Shown here one piece after another: positions 40,956-49,650 of a stretch of DNA of 64,000 nt. Under the pieces are notes generated by a model that worked only from the letters and a program-made list of their open reading frames with translations, had not been told where the DNA came from and made no database searches. A program made the translations under genes and the position numbers. The DNA is taken from contig JAFKFH010000023.1 in assembly GCA_017307375.1 (NCBI GenBank), positions 1 through 64,000 of the forward strand, in the 5' to 3' direction. The first letter of the stretch is position 1, and every line of letters begins with the position of its first letter. The DNA is from Alphaproteobacteria bacterium (lineage in GTDB: Bacteria; Pseudomonadota; Alphaproteobacteria; Ferrovibrionales; Ferrovibrionaceae).

Positions 40956-41569
40956 CAGGCCGACATCGCCTCCGGTTCGGGGTCCTGGCCCTGCACCTCG
41001 GCCGCGGCCGGGGTCGGGTCCGCGAACTGGATGACACGGTCGCGATGGCGCAGGTGAAGCGGGAACGAGGTGGTGGCGAAGGCCAGGCTGTAGCCATGCG
41101 CCGACGGAAAGCGCGACATCGCGCCGGCCACCGCCGCACTCTCGTTCTCGGCGTAGATGATCAGATAGTTGGGTACCGCCCAGACGCTGGGGGTGCCGCC
41201 GGCCAGCCTTTCGAGCCGCGCGACGTAGACGCGCGTGGTATCGGTTTCCGACAGCACCACTTCGCGCGCCGGCCACACCGGGCGGCGGCGCAGGGAAGCG
41301 AACTCCTCGCGCAGCTGGGGGATTTCACGGCCCAGCGAGACGAAGCGGGAATCGATGTCGCGGATATCGCCGTCGACCTTTTCGAGCAGCTTGCGCGCCT
41401 GTTCGAGCTGCTGGGCCTCGGCCGCGATTTCGGCCTCGAGCGCCGAAAGGCGCAGATGCCGCCGATGGGCCGCCGGAATCGAGAGGCGTGCGACGATCGC
41501 GCCGAGGAGGGCTATACAGGCCGCAACCGGGAACCAGAGCATCAGCCACCCATCCGCCACACGCATCAT
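40955..41569 (-). CDS. Membrane-anchored coiled-coil protein, unknown (~204 aa)
   Basis: About 204 residues. An N-terminal helix (LMLWFPVAACIALLGAIVARL) is followed by a coiled coil (LSALEAEIAAEAQQLEQARKLLEKVDGDI... about residues 35-85) and a C-terminal domain (REVVLSETDTTRVYVARLERLAGGTP, NYLIIYAENESAAVAGAMSRF, GYSLAFATTSFPLHLRHRDRVIQFAD). The start is uncertain: ATG at 41569, 41566 or 41542, none with a strong ribosome-binding site. The pair may form a two-part membrane complex. The order VV.SETD/RVYVARLERLA resembles the corresponding VYVTADAPVLSADRPF/VARYA part of the other gene, so they are probably old paralogues. Function not inferred. Confidence 0.65.
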   Translation of the reverse strand: MMRVADGWLMLWFPVAACIALLGAIVARLSIPAAHRRHLRLSALEAEIAAEAQQLEQARKLLEKVDGDIRDIDSRFVSLGREIPQLREEFASLRRRPVWPAREVVLSETDTTRVYVARLERLAGGTPSVWAVPNYLIIYAENESAAVAGAMSRFPSAHGYSLAFATTSFPLHLRHRDRVIQFADPTPAAAEVQGQDPEPEAMSA

Positions 41570-41808
41570 TACAAATGATGAAATAAATTTATAGTTATTT
41601 TGATCCAGTATCGGCCGATTCCGTATACTCAGGCAATGGCCAAATCCTTGCAGGTTGCGGAAGGTTCGCCGATCGTCACATCTGTGGGGTACAGGATTAT
41701 CCGCCCATCGCCGCCGGCCGATGCAGGGCTGATCTAGGGGGACGTGGTGTCGCTTGGTGGCCGGCCGGGCGATTGCATTCTTGTCCAGTAGATGGCGGAA
41801 TTGACGAC

Positions 41809-42747
41809 ATGACAGTACACCAGAGTTCGTTGGATATCGGGGCGGCGGCCGAGATCGCGCGGCTGCAGGCGGAATTGCTCCACAGCCGCAAGATTTTCGA
41901 TCGTGCCTCCGAGGCCGCGCGCATCGGCGTCTGGGAATGCACCCTGCCCGACGAGGCGCTGAGCTGGACGGATGTCGTGTTCGACCTGTTCGACCTGCCG
42001 CGCGGCTGCACGCTCGATCGCGGCCAGATCCTGGCCTGCTACACCGAGGCATCGCGCGAGGCGCTGACCCGCCTGCGCGGCCAGGCCATCGCCGAGCGCA
42101 GCGGCTTCACCCTCGATGCCGAGATCGTCACCTTTCGCGGCCGGCGCCGCTGGATCCGCGTGACCGCGACGGTCGAGAGCGAGAACGGCCGGGCCGCCCG
42201 CATCTTCGGCATGAAGCAGGACATCACCGAGGAGCGGCTGCTGTGGGAACGCACCCGCTATCTGGCCGAGTTCGACGTGATGACCGGCCTGGCCAATCGC
42301 AGCCAGTTCCAGACCCGGCTGGCCACGGCCGACAGCGGGCACGACATCGGCGCGCTGCTCCTGGTCGACCTGGACGGGTTCAAGCAGATCAACGACAGCT
42401 TTGGCCATGCCGTCGGCGACGACGGGTTGCGTGAAGCCGCGCGGCGCCTGGCGGAAACCTGCCGCGGGGTCGAACTGGTCGCCCGCATCGGCGGCGACGA
42501 ATTTGCGGTGCTGCTGGGCACGCACGCCACCCCCGCCGCCTGCGATGCGCTGGCCGCGGCGATCATCGCCGGGCTCAGCCGCCCGCTCGACATCGACGGG
42601 CGCCGGCTGACCATGGGGGCCTCGGTCGGCATTGCCCAGGCCGATGGTTGCAGCGCCGCCGACCTGTTCGTGCGCGCCGATGCCGCGCTCTATGCCGCCA
42701 AGGCCGCCGGGCGCAACACCGCGCGCGCCTTCGGCCGCCTGAGCTGA
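41809..42747 (+). CDS. PAS-GGDEF diguanylate cyclase
   Basis: 312 residues. A PAS-like sensor region (about 15-130) has ARIGVWECTLPDEALSWTD and IFGMKQDITEERLL at its end, where PAC-type motifs fall. A GGDEF domain follows: DVMTGLANRSQFQTRL, VDLDGFKQINDSFGHAVGD, and intact ARIGGDEFAVLLG. The inhibitory I-site position reads RGVE rather than RxxD, so product feedback may be weak. It makes c-di-GMP. The ATG at 41809 is preferred to an upstream TTG that would add a short leader. The 239-bp gap upstream is AT-rich and contains no gene. Confidence 0.9.
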   Translation: MTVHQSSLDIGAAAEIARLQAELLHSRKIFDRASEAARIGVWECTLPDEALSWTDVVFDLFDLPRGCTLDRGQILACYTEASREALTRLRGQAIAERSGFTLDAEIVTFRGRRRWIRVTATVESENGRAARIFGMKQDITEERLLWERTRYLAEFDVMTGLANRSQFQTRLATADSGHDIGALLLVDLDGFKQINDSFGHAVGDDGLREAARRLAETCRGVELVARIGGDEFAVLLGTHATPAACDALAAAIIAGLSRPLDIDGRRLTMGASVGIAQADGCSAADLFVRADAALYAAKAAGRNTARAFGRLS

Positions 42748-42792
42748 TTTCGGTCGCCGACGAAATCGTCGACGGCAGGGTCCGGCGCGAGG

Positions 42793-43752
42793 TCAGCGGC
42801 CGGCCCTGACGAAACCGGCGATGGCGGCGACGACGCCGGGGGCCAGCGGCAGGCCGGGATCGGCATAGGCGGCGAGATTGGCGGCGGCATCGTCGGTCGC
42901 CACCGCTTTCAGCACATGGTTGACCCCGGGCAGCAGCACCAGCCGTGCCCGCGGATCGGCGGCGGCGAGCGCGCGGGCATCGGCCGGGCCGACCTGCAGG
43001 TCGCGTTCGCCCTGCACGATCAGCGCCGGGCCGGCCCAGCCCCGCAGCAGCGCGGCGGGATCATAGGCCATCGCCGAGATCATGAACCCCTGCACCGACG
43101 GGCGGAACAGGCCGAGCAGCGCCGGCGGCATGCCCGCGGTATCGACCCGCCGCCCGGCTTCCAGCGCGTCGATCGCCGGCATCGCGGCGGCGAGCAGCGG
43201 GGCATTCGCCGGGTTCGCCCGCAATTGGGCGCGCAGCACGGCGCCGAGCGGCCGGCCCGCCGTCGCCACCAGCACCAGGCCGCAGAGGCCGGCGGGCTGG
43301 CGCGCGGCGACCAGCGCGATCAGCCCGCCCTCGCTGTGGCCGAGCAGCCAGACGCAGTCGAGGCCGAGCCGCCCGCGCAGCAGCGCGGCCCAGCCCAGCG
43401 TGTCGGCGGCATAGTCGGCAATGGTCACCGCATCGGCATCGGCCAGCGCCGCCTTGCTGCCGAACAGGCCGCGCTTGTCGGTGCGCAGCGTGGCGATGCC
43501 CGCGGCCGCCAGCCCCTCGGCCAGCAGCCGGTAGGTCGCCGCCCGCACGCCGAGCGGGTTGTTGCCGTCGCGATCGGTCGGGCCGGAACCCGGAATGATC
43601 AGCACCGCCGGCGCCCCGGCCCCATCGGGCACCAGCAGCGTGCCGCGCAGCGGCCCTTCCGGCCCCGGCATCTCGACCGGCTGGGCCAGGACCGGCGGTG
43701 CGGGCAGCAGCCCGGCCAGCAGCAGCAGAAACAGCAATGCCCGCGCGATCAT
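42793..43752 (-). CDS. Exported alpha/beta hydrolase
   Basis: 319 residues with a signal peptide (MIARALLFLLLLAGLLPAPPVLAQ). The oxyanion region is VLIIPGSGPTDRDGNN; the nucleophile elbow is WLLGHSEGGLIALV (Ser near residue 148); a late histidine is in LLPGVNHVLKA, and an acid lies in IVQGERDLQVG. It resembles the serine aminopeptidase/dienelactone-hydrolase branch, with the substrate unknown. Periplasmic location is expected. It is followed by 32 bp to the glutathione S-transferase-like gene in the same direction. Confidence 0.87.
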   Translation of the reverse strand: MIARALLFLLLLAGLLPAPPVLAQPVEMPGPEGPLRGTLLVPDGAGAPAVLIIPGSGPTDRDGNNPLGVRAATYRLLAEGLAAAGIATLRTDKRGLFGSKAALADADAVTIADYAADTLGWAALLRGRLGLDCVWLLGHSEGGLIALVAARQPAGLCGLVLVATAGRPLGAVLRAQLRANPANAPLLAAAMPAIDALEAGRRVDTAGMPPALLGLFRPSVQGFMISAMAYDPAALLRGWAGPALIVQGERDLQVGPADARALAAADPRARLVLLPGVNHVLKAVATDDAAANLAAYADPGLPLAPGVVAAIAGFVRAGR

Positions 43753-43784
43753 CGGCCCATTCTGGGCGATCGCGGCCGCCGCGG

Positions 43785-44450
43785 CTAGCCGGCCGTCGCC
43801 ACCGGCCGGCCGGGCCGGGCATAGACATCGGCGACGCCGTCATAGGCGCGCACGGTCGCCGGCCGCTCGCCGATCGCGGCAAACCAGCGGCGCAGGTTCG
43901 GGAAGGCGGCGAGGTCCTGGCCATGGGCGCGATGGGGCACGATCCACGGATAGCAGGCGATATCGGCAATCGTGTAGTCGTCGCCGGCAAGATAGGCGCG
44001 ATCGGCCAGCCGGCGATCCATCACGCCGTAGAGCCGGGCGGTTTCCTTCTCGTAGCGGGCGATGGCGAACGGCACGGTCTCGGGCGCGTAGACCTTGAAG
44101 TAGCCGGCCTGGCCGGCCGTCGGGCCCAGCCCCGCCATCTGCCAGAACAGCCACTGCAACACCTCGTTGCGGCCGCGCAGGTCGGGCGGGATCAGCCTGC
44201 CGGTCTTGTCGGCGAGGTAGAGCAACATCGCCCCGGATTCGAACAGCGCCAGCGGCGCCCCGCCATCGGCCGGCGCATGGTCGACCAGGGCCGGAATGCG
44301 GTTGTTCGGCGCGATCGCCAGGAAGTCGGGCCGGAACTGCTCGCCCTTCGTCAGGCTGACCGGGACGATGCGGTGGGCCAGGCCGGTCTCGGCCATGAAC
44401 AGCGTGAGCTTCAGCCCGTTCGGCGTCGGCGCGAAATAGAGATCGATCAT
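43785..44450 (-). CDS. Glutathione S-transferase-like protein (YfcG/YghU type)
   Basis: 221 residues. The thioredoxin-like N-terminal half has IDLYFAPTPNGLKLTLFMAETGL and NRIPALVDH with the GST SNAIL-like FESGAMLLYLADKTGR. A helical C-terminal half follows (WLFWQMAGLGPTAGQAGYF). The active-site position reads TPNG, as in disulphide-bond oxidoreductases such as YfcG. Divergent from the molybdenum hydroxylase operon. A 7-bp inverted repeat CGGCCCC / GGGGCCG lies just upstream (44456-44479). Confidence 0.85.
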   Translation of the reverse strand: MIDLYFAPTPNGLKLTLFMAETGLAHRIVPVSLTKGEQFRPDFLAIAPNNRIPALVDHAPADGGAPLALFESGAMLLYLADKTGRLIPPDLRGRNEVLQWLFWQMAGLGPTAGQAGYFKVYAPETVPFAIARYEKETARLYGVMDRRLADRAYLAGDDYTIADIACYPWIVPHRAHGQDLAAFPNLRRWFAAIGERPATVRAYDGVADVYARPGRPVATAG

Positions 44451-44549
44451 GCTGGCGGCCCCGCTGGTTGACGGGGCCGACCCTGGCCGATCCGGCGGCG
44501 GGGAAAAAGATCCGCCTGCCCCGGTTCACGGGGTGCCAATCGCAGTCGC

Positions 44550-44577
44550 TTGACAGCCTGCCGACCGGAATTAATAT
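44550..44577 (+). promoter_or_regulatory. Sigma70-type promoter for the molybdenum hydroxylase operon
   Basis: TTGACA (44550-44555, perfect -35), 16 bp, then TAATAT (44572-44577). Start codon at 44626 is preceded by GGGAGG at 44608. The operator palindrome at 44574..44587 overlaps the -10. Confidence 0.7.
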
Positions 44578-44587
44578 GTATACAAAC
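44574..44587. promoter_or_regulatory. Operator-like palindrome, shares GTATAC core
   Basis: ATATGTATACAAAC with central TGTATACA. It matches the perfect palindrome at 53905..53918 (GTTCGTATACGAAC) at 10 of 14 positions. It overlaps the -10 box, so binding would repress. The likely ligand-responsive repressor is the MarR protein encoded at 53931..54404; this is inference. Confidence 0.6.
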
Positions 44588-44625
44588 AATCGCCGCTTAG
44601 CCAGTACGGGAGGCGCGAGCGCGGC

Positions 44626-45477
44626 ATGGGCCAGTACAGCCGACCCGATACCCTCGACGAGGCGCTGAGGATCCTGAGCGCCGGCGGCCGCACGCTGCTG
44701 GCCGGGGGGACCGACCATTACCCCGCCCGCGTCGACCGCTTCGCCGACGAAGACATCCTCGATCTCACCGCGATCGGTGCGCTGCGCGGCATCGCCGAGC
44801 TGGCCGATCACTGGCGGCTCGGCGCCCTGACCACCTGGACCGAGCTGGCCGAGGCCGCGCTGCCGCCGCTGTTCGACGGCTATCGCCGCGCCGCCCGCGA
44901 GGTCGGCGGCCGCCAGGTGCAGAATGCCGGCACGCTGGGCGGCAACCTGTGCAACGCCTCGCCGGCGGCCGACGGCACGCCGAACCTGCTGGCCCTCGAC
45001 GCGCGGGTCGAGCTGACCTCGGCGGCCGGGCGGCGCGAACTCGCCATTCCCGATTTCGTGCTGGGCAACCGCCGCACCGCGCGCCTGCCCGACGAGATCG
45101 TCACCGCGCTGATCGTGCCGAAACCGGCGGCCGCGGCGCGCACCGCCTTCGCCAAGCTCGGCGCCCGCCGCTATCTCGTCATCTCGATCGTGATGGTCGC
45201 CGCCCGGCTGGAGGTCGAAGGCGATCGCATCGCCCGGGCCGGCATCGCGGTCGGCGCCTGCAGCGCGGTGCCCCAGCGCCTGCCGGCATTGGAGGCGCGT
45301 CTGGTCGGCCAGTCGCTGGCCAGCGGGCTGCACGATCTCGTCGCCGCCTCCGACATCGCCGGGCTGGCACCGCTCGACGACGTGCGCGGCAGCGCCGCCT
45401 ATCGCCGGGCCGCCGCCGTCACCCTGCTGCGCGACACCCTGGCGGGCCTGGGCCAGCCGATCACCGAGGCCGCCTGA
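44626..45477 (+). CDS. Molybdenum hydroxylase FAD-binding subunit
   Basis: 283 residues, the medium (FAD) subunit of xanthine-dehydrogenase-type enzymes. FAD landmarks: TLLAGGTDHYPARVD (residues 23-40) and VGGRQVQNAGTLGGNLCNASPAADGTPNLLALDA, the pyrophosphate loop. It passes electrons from the 2Fe-2S part to an acceptor. The stop overlaps the next start codon (TGATGA). An amidase-like name seen in automated sets would be misleading. Substrate identity depends on the partner subunit. Confidence 0.92.
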   Translation: MGQYSRPDTLDEALRILSAGGRTLLAGGTDHYPARVDRFADEDILDLTAIGALRGIAELADHWRLGALTTWTELAEAALPPLFDGYRRAAREVGGRQVQNAGTLGGNLCNASPAADGTPNLLALDARVELTSAAGRRELAIPDFVLGNRRTARLPDEIVTALIVPKPAAAARTAFAKLGARRYLVISIVMVAARLEVEGDRIARAGIAVGACSAVPQRLPALEARLVGQSLASGLHDLVAASDIAGLAPLDDVRGSAAYRRAAAVTLLRDTLAGLGQPITEAA

Positions 45478-48212
45478 TGAACCCCATCGCCCTCACCGTC
45501 AACGGCGCCGCCGTCGAGGTCGCCGCCGCCCCGGCCACGCGGCTGGCCGACGTCCTGCGCGACCAGCTGGGCTTGACCGGCACCAAGGTCGGCTGCAATG
45601 CCGGCGATTGCGGCGCCTGCACCGTGCTGCTCGACGGCGCGCAGGTCTGCGCCTGCATGGTGCCGGTGGCCCAGGCGGCCGGCCGCGCGGTCACCACGGT
45701 CGAGGCGCTGGCCGCCGACGGCGGGCTGTCGCGGCTGCAGGCCGCATTCCTGCGCCATGGCGCGGCGCAATGCGGCATCTGCACCCCGGGCATGCTGATG
45801 GCGGCCCACGACCTGCTGGAACGCAATCCCAGCCCGGCGCGCGCCGAGGTCGAGGATGCGCTGGGCGGCGTGCTGTGCCGCTGTACCGGCTACGTCAAGA
45901 TCGTCGAGGCGGTGATGGATGCCGGCGCGCCCGCCACCCTGCCGGACGGGCCGGCCGAGGGGGCCGCCGTGGGCGCCCGCACCGTCAAGGCCGACGGCCG
46001 CCCGCGTGTCACCGGCGAGGCGCTCTATGGCGCCGACGGGATCCCGGCCGATGCGCTGGCGCTGCGCGTCGTGCGCTCGCCGCATGCGCGGGCCCGCTTC
46101 ACCCTCGGCGATCTCGGGCCGCTGCACGCGCGCTGGCCCGGGCTGGTGCGGGTACTGACCGCCGCCGACATCCCGGTCAACCGCTATGGCATCTATCCGG
46201 TCGACAAGGACCAGCCGGCCCTGGCCGATGGCGGCATCGTGCGCTATCGCGGCGAGGCCGTGGTGGCGCTGGTCGGCGAGCCGGACTGCATCGCCCGCCT
46301 GCCCGATGCCGAGGTGCCGATCACCTGGGAACCGCTCGATCCCGTCACCTTCGCCGCCGCCCGCCGCGGCGCGGCCCCGGCCCTGCACGACCACCGCCCG
46401 GACAACGTGCTGACCCGCGGCCGGCTGGCCCGCGGCGACCTCGCGGCCGGCTTCGCCGCCGCGGCGGCGACGGCCGAGATCGCGGTCGAGACCAGCTTCG
46501 TCGAACATGCCTATATCGAGCCCGAGGCGGGTTATGCCCGCCGCGTCGGCGACCGCATCGAGATCGTGGCCTGCACCCAGTCGCCCTACATGGACCGCGA
46601 CGAGGTCGCGCATGTGATGGGCATGGCGCCCGACCGCATCCGCATCATCCCCACCGCGACCGGCGGCGGTTTCGGCGGCAAGCTGGACCTGTCGATCCAG
46701 CCGGTGGTGGCGGTCGCCGCCTGGCTGACCGGGCGGCCGGTGCGCTGCGTCTATTCGCGCCCGGAATCGATGAAGGCGACCACCAAGCGCCATCCCGCCG
46801 CGATCACCGCGCGGGCCGCCGCCGATGCCGCGGGCAACATCACCGCCTTCGACTTCGCCGGCGATTTCAACACCGGCGCCTATGCCTCCTGGGGGCCGAC
46901 GGTCGCCGGGCGGGTGCCGGTGCATGCGACCGGCCCCTATCGCGTCGCCGCCGCCCGGGTCGAGAGCCGCGCGATCTATACCAACGATCCGCCGGCCGGC
47001 GCCTTCCGCGGCTTCGGCGTGCCGCAATCGGCCATCGCCGGCGAGGCGCTGATCGACATGCTGGCCGAGAAGCTCGGCATCGACCGGCTGGAATTCCGCC
47101 ATCGCAATGCGCTGCGCGTCGGCGACATCACGCCGTCGGGCCAGATGCTCAAGGCCTCGGCCGGCCTGGCCGACTGCCTGGCGGCGCTGCGCCCGCACTG
47201 GCAGGCGGCGCAGCGGGCGGTGGCCGAGGCGAATGCGCGGGGCGGCCGGCATCGGCGCGGCGCCGGCATCGCCTGCCTGTGGTACGGCATCGGCAACACC
47301 GCCCTGTCGAACCCGTCGGCGATGCGGCTGGGCCTGCGGCCGGACGGGCGGCTGATGCTCTATAACGGCGCGGTCGACATCGGCCAGGGATCGACGACGA
47401 TCATGCCGCAGATCGCGGCCGACGCGCTGGGCGTGCCGGTCGACCGCATCGACTTCCTCATCGGCGACACCGACCTGACCGAGGATGCCGGCAAGACCTC
47501 GGCCTCGCGCCAGACCTATGTCTCGGGCAAGGCCGCCGAACTGGCCGGCCGCGACCTGCGCGGCCAGATCCTGCGCCGGGTCAATGCCGGCGACGATGCG
47601 GCGATCATCCTGCACCAGGGATACCTGGTGGTGCGCGACGGGGCGGGCGAACACCGGCTGGACCTCGCGTCGCTGAAGCCGGACGAACGCGGTGACGTGC
47701 TGTCGGGCCACGGCCGCTTCGACCCGCCGACCACGACGCTCGATCGCGACGGCCAGGGCGAACCCTATGCCGCCTATGCCTTCGGCGCCCAGATGGTCGA
47801 ACTCAGCGTCGATGTCGCGCTGGGCAAGGTCACGCTGCACCGGATCGTCGCCGCCCATGATGTCGGCCGCGCGGTCAATCCGCAGCAGGTCGAAGGCCAG
47901 CTGCACGGCGGCATCGCCCAGGGGATGGGCCTGGCGCTGATGGAGGAATACGTGCCCGGCCGGACCGAGAACCTGCACGACTACCTGATCCCGACGGTCG
48001 GCGACATGCCGCCGATCGATTGCATCCTCATCGAAAGCCCCGATCCGCTCGGCCCGTTCGGCGCCAAGGGGGTGGGCGAACCGGCGCTGGTCGGCATTCC
48101 GCCGGCGATCTTCGCCGCGATCCACCAGGCGACCGGCGTGCGGCTGACCCGCGCCCCGGCGACGCCGGACCGCATCCACGCAGCCCTCGTAGCCGCCGGG
48201 GTGACGCCATGA
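45477..48212 (+). CDS. Molybdenum hydroxylase, fused 2Fe-2S and molybdopterin subunit
   Basis: 911 residues. Residues 1-150 carry two 2Fe-2S clusters: Cys40, 45, 48, 60 and Cys99, 102, 134, 136 (GCNAGDCGACT, QCGICTPGM, CRCTGY). Residues 170-911 are the molybdopterin domain, with TGGGFGGKLDLS, GAFRGFGVPQ, DIGQGST and the catalytic glutamate in GVGEPALVG (about residue 868). Such enzymes hydroxylate purines, pyridines or similar rings with water-derived oxygen. The CO-dehydrogenase AYxCSFR loop is absent, so this is not CoxL. The neighbouring reductase and enamidase make a pyridine carboxylate (nicotinate-like) substrate the best guess. Confidence 0.92.
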   Translation: MNPIALTVNGAAVEVAAAPATRLADVLRDQLGLTGTKVGCNAGDCGACTVLLDGAQVCACMVPVAQAAGRAVTTVEALAADGGLSRLQAAFLRHGAAQCGICTPGMLMAAHDLLERNPSPARAEVEDALGGVLCRCTGYVKIVEAVMDAGAPATLPDGPAEGAAVGARTVKADGRPRVTGEALYGADGIPADALALRVVRSPHARARFTLGDLGPLHARWPGLVRVLTAADIPVNRYGIYPVDKDQPALADGGIVRYRGEAVVALVGEPDCIARLPDAEVPITWEPLDPVTFAAARRGAAPALHDHRPDNVLTRGRLARGDLAAGFAAAAATAEIAVETSFVEHAYIEPEAGYARRVGDRIEIVACTQSPYMDRDEVAHVMGMAPDRIRIIPTATGGGFGGKLDLSIQPVVAVAAWLTGRPVRCVYSRPESMKATTKRHPAAITARAAADAAGNITAFDFAGDFNTGAYASWGPTVAGRVPVHATGPYRVAAARVESRAIYTNDPPAGAFRGFGVPQSAIAGEALIDMLAEKLGIDRLEFRHRNALRVGDITPSGQMLKASAGLADCLAALRPHWQAAQRAVAEANARGGRHRRGAGIACLWYGIGNTALSNPSAMRLGLRPDGRLMLYNGAVDIGQGSTTIMPQIAADALGVPVDRIDFLIGDTDLTEDAGKTSASRQTYVSGKAAELAGRDLRGQILRRVNAGDDAAIILHQGYLVVRDGAGEHRLDLASLKPDERGDVLSGHGRFDPPTTTLDRDGQGEPYAAYAFGAQMVELSVDVALGKVTLHRIVAAHDVGRAVNPQQVEGQLHGGIAQGMGLALMEEYVPGRTENLHDYLIPTVGDMPPIDCILIESPDPLGPFGAKGVGEPALVGIPPAIFAAIHQATGVRLTRAPATPDRIHAALVAAGVTP

Positions 48213-49648
48213 TCGAGGTCAACCCGGTCGAAACCGTGCGCGACGGCGACGTCGTCGTCTGCCAGGCCTGCCCGGTGCTGTGCCGGATCAAGCCGGGCAA
48301 GACCGGCGCCTGCGACCGCTATGCCAATGTCGAGGGATTGCTGCACCGGGTCGATCCGCTGGTCCTGCTCGACCGCAGCGGGGCCGAGGTCGTGCCGTTC
48401 CTGGCCAACGACTGGACCGGCAACCCGGTCGAGCCCTCGGCCGCCCCGTTCGTGACCGGCATCGGCTCGGGCACGACCTATCCGGACTACAAGCCCGCCC
48501 CCTTCATCGTCGGGTCCGAGGTCGCCGGGGTCGACATGGTCACCGTGGTGACCGAAGGCATCTTCTCCTATTGCGGGCTGAAGGTGAAGATCGACACCGA
48601 CCGCTTCGTCGGCCCCGAACAGGCCGTCGTCACCGCGCGCGGCGAACCGGTCGGGCATGTCACCACTGCCGAATACGGCTCGCAGATGCTGTCGCTGGGC
48701 GGGGTGCGCCACCTGACCGGCGGGTCGAAGAAGGAAGGCGTCGTCACCTGCGACACCCTGCTGGCCCTGGCCAACGGCGCGGCGGTCGAGCTGGCGGTCG
48801 AGGGCGGCGCCCGGCTGGTCGTGCAGGCGGGCAAGCCGCCGGTCATCAACGACGTGCTGGAACAGCGGATGCGCGTCGGCTGCGGCAGCGCCACCATCGG
48901 CATGTTCGCCCAGCAATGGCACGGCCATGTCGACGAGGTCATCGTCGTCGACGACCATATCACCGGCGTGCTGACCGAGCATCAGGCCGGACGCGGCCTC
49001 GACATGCGGCCGGCCGGCATCCGCGTCCGCGGCCGCAAGTCGACGCCGGGCCGCTATTTCCACGTCGCCGACCCGGGCTCGGGCTGGGGCGGCACCACGA
49101 TCACCGATCCGCTGACCATCATCGAGAAGATCGACCCCAAGCTCGCCTGGCCGGGCATGCGGCTCCTGATGGTGTCGACCACCGGCGAGGATTCGATCTG
49201 GCTGGAACTCGACAACGATCTGGTGCCGCGCCCGGCCGCGATGCCCGACCCGATCGCCAAGGTCGTCGCCCGCATCGGCGAGAATTGCGAGCCGGCGCTG
49301 TCGACCGTGCTGTTCATGGCCGGGGCGGGCGGGTCCCTGCGTTCCGGCGTCACCGAGAACCCCATTCGCCTGACCCGGTCGGTACGCGAGGCGCTCACCC
49401 GCGTCACCTCGGGCGGGGCGCCGGTCTATGTCTGGCCGGGCGGCGGCATCACCTTCATGGTCGACGTCACCACCCTGCCGGCCAATGCCTTCGGCTACGT
49501 GCCGACGCCGGCCCTGGTCGCACCGATCGAATTCACCATGCGCCGCGACGACTACGCGGCGCTGGGCGGCCATATCGGCCGGATCCGCCGGCTGGACAGC
49601 ATCGCCGCCTACGGCCAGCATCATCGCAGCGCGCGCAGCGGGGCCTGA
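48209..49648 (+). CDS. 6-hydroxynicotinate reductase-like Fe-S protein
   Basis: 479 residues. A 4Fe-4S pattern opens the protein: Cys18, 21, 25, 35 in VCQACPVLCRIKPGKTGAC. It resembles the 6-hydroxynicotinate reductase of Eubacterium barkeri, which dearomatises 6-hydroxynicotinate to 1,4,5,6-tetrahydro-6-oxonicotinate with a ferredoxin. The rest has long conserved stretches (SEVAGVDMVTVVTEGIFSYCGLKVKIDTDRFVG, a second Cys in FSYCGLK; HITGVLTEHQAGRG). No electron donor gene is beside it. The start overlaps the hydroxylase stop by 4 bp, giving tight coupling. Substrate is by analogy only. Confidence 0.78.
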   Translation: MIEVNPVETVRDGDVVVCQACPVLCRIKPGKTGACDRYANVEGLLHRVDPLVLLDRSGAEVVPFLANDWTGNPVEPSAAPFVTGIGSGTTYPDYKPAPFIVGSEVAGVDMVTVVTEGIFSYCGLKVKIDTDRFVGPEQAVVTARGEPVGHVTTAEYGSQMLSLGGVRHLTGGSKKEGVVTCDTLLALANGAAVELAVEGGARLVVQAGKPPVINDVLEQRMRVGCGSATIGMFAQQWHGHVDEVIVVDDHITGVLTEHQAGRGLDMRPAGIRVRGRKSTPGRYFHVADPGSGWGGTTITDPLTIIEKIDPKLAWPGMRLLMVSTTGEDSIWLELDNDLVPRPAAMPDPIAKVVARIGENCEPALSTVLFMAGAGGSLRSGVTENPIRLTRSVREALTRVTSGGAPVYVWPGGGITFMVDVTTLPANAFGYVPTPALVAPIEFTMRRDDYAALGGHIGRIRRLDSIAAYGQHHRSARSGA

Positions 49649-49650
49649 CC

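Noticed and set aside
45399-48179. Reverse-strand reading frame of about 926 codons opposite the molybdenum hydroxylase
   Set aside because: Antisense shadow of a real gene; no recognisable domain and biased composition.
44626-48212. Carbon monoxide dehydrogenase (CoxMSL-like)
   Set aside because: The Mo subunit lacks the AYxCSFR active-site loop and is fused to the 2Fe-2S domain; neighbours are ring-degradation genes.
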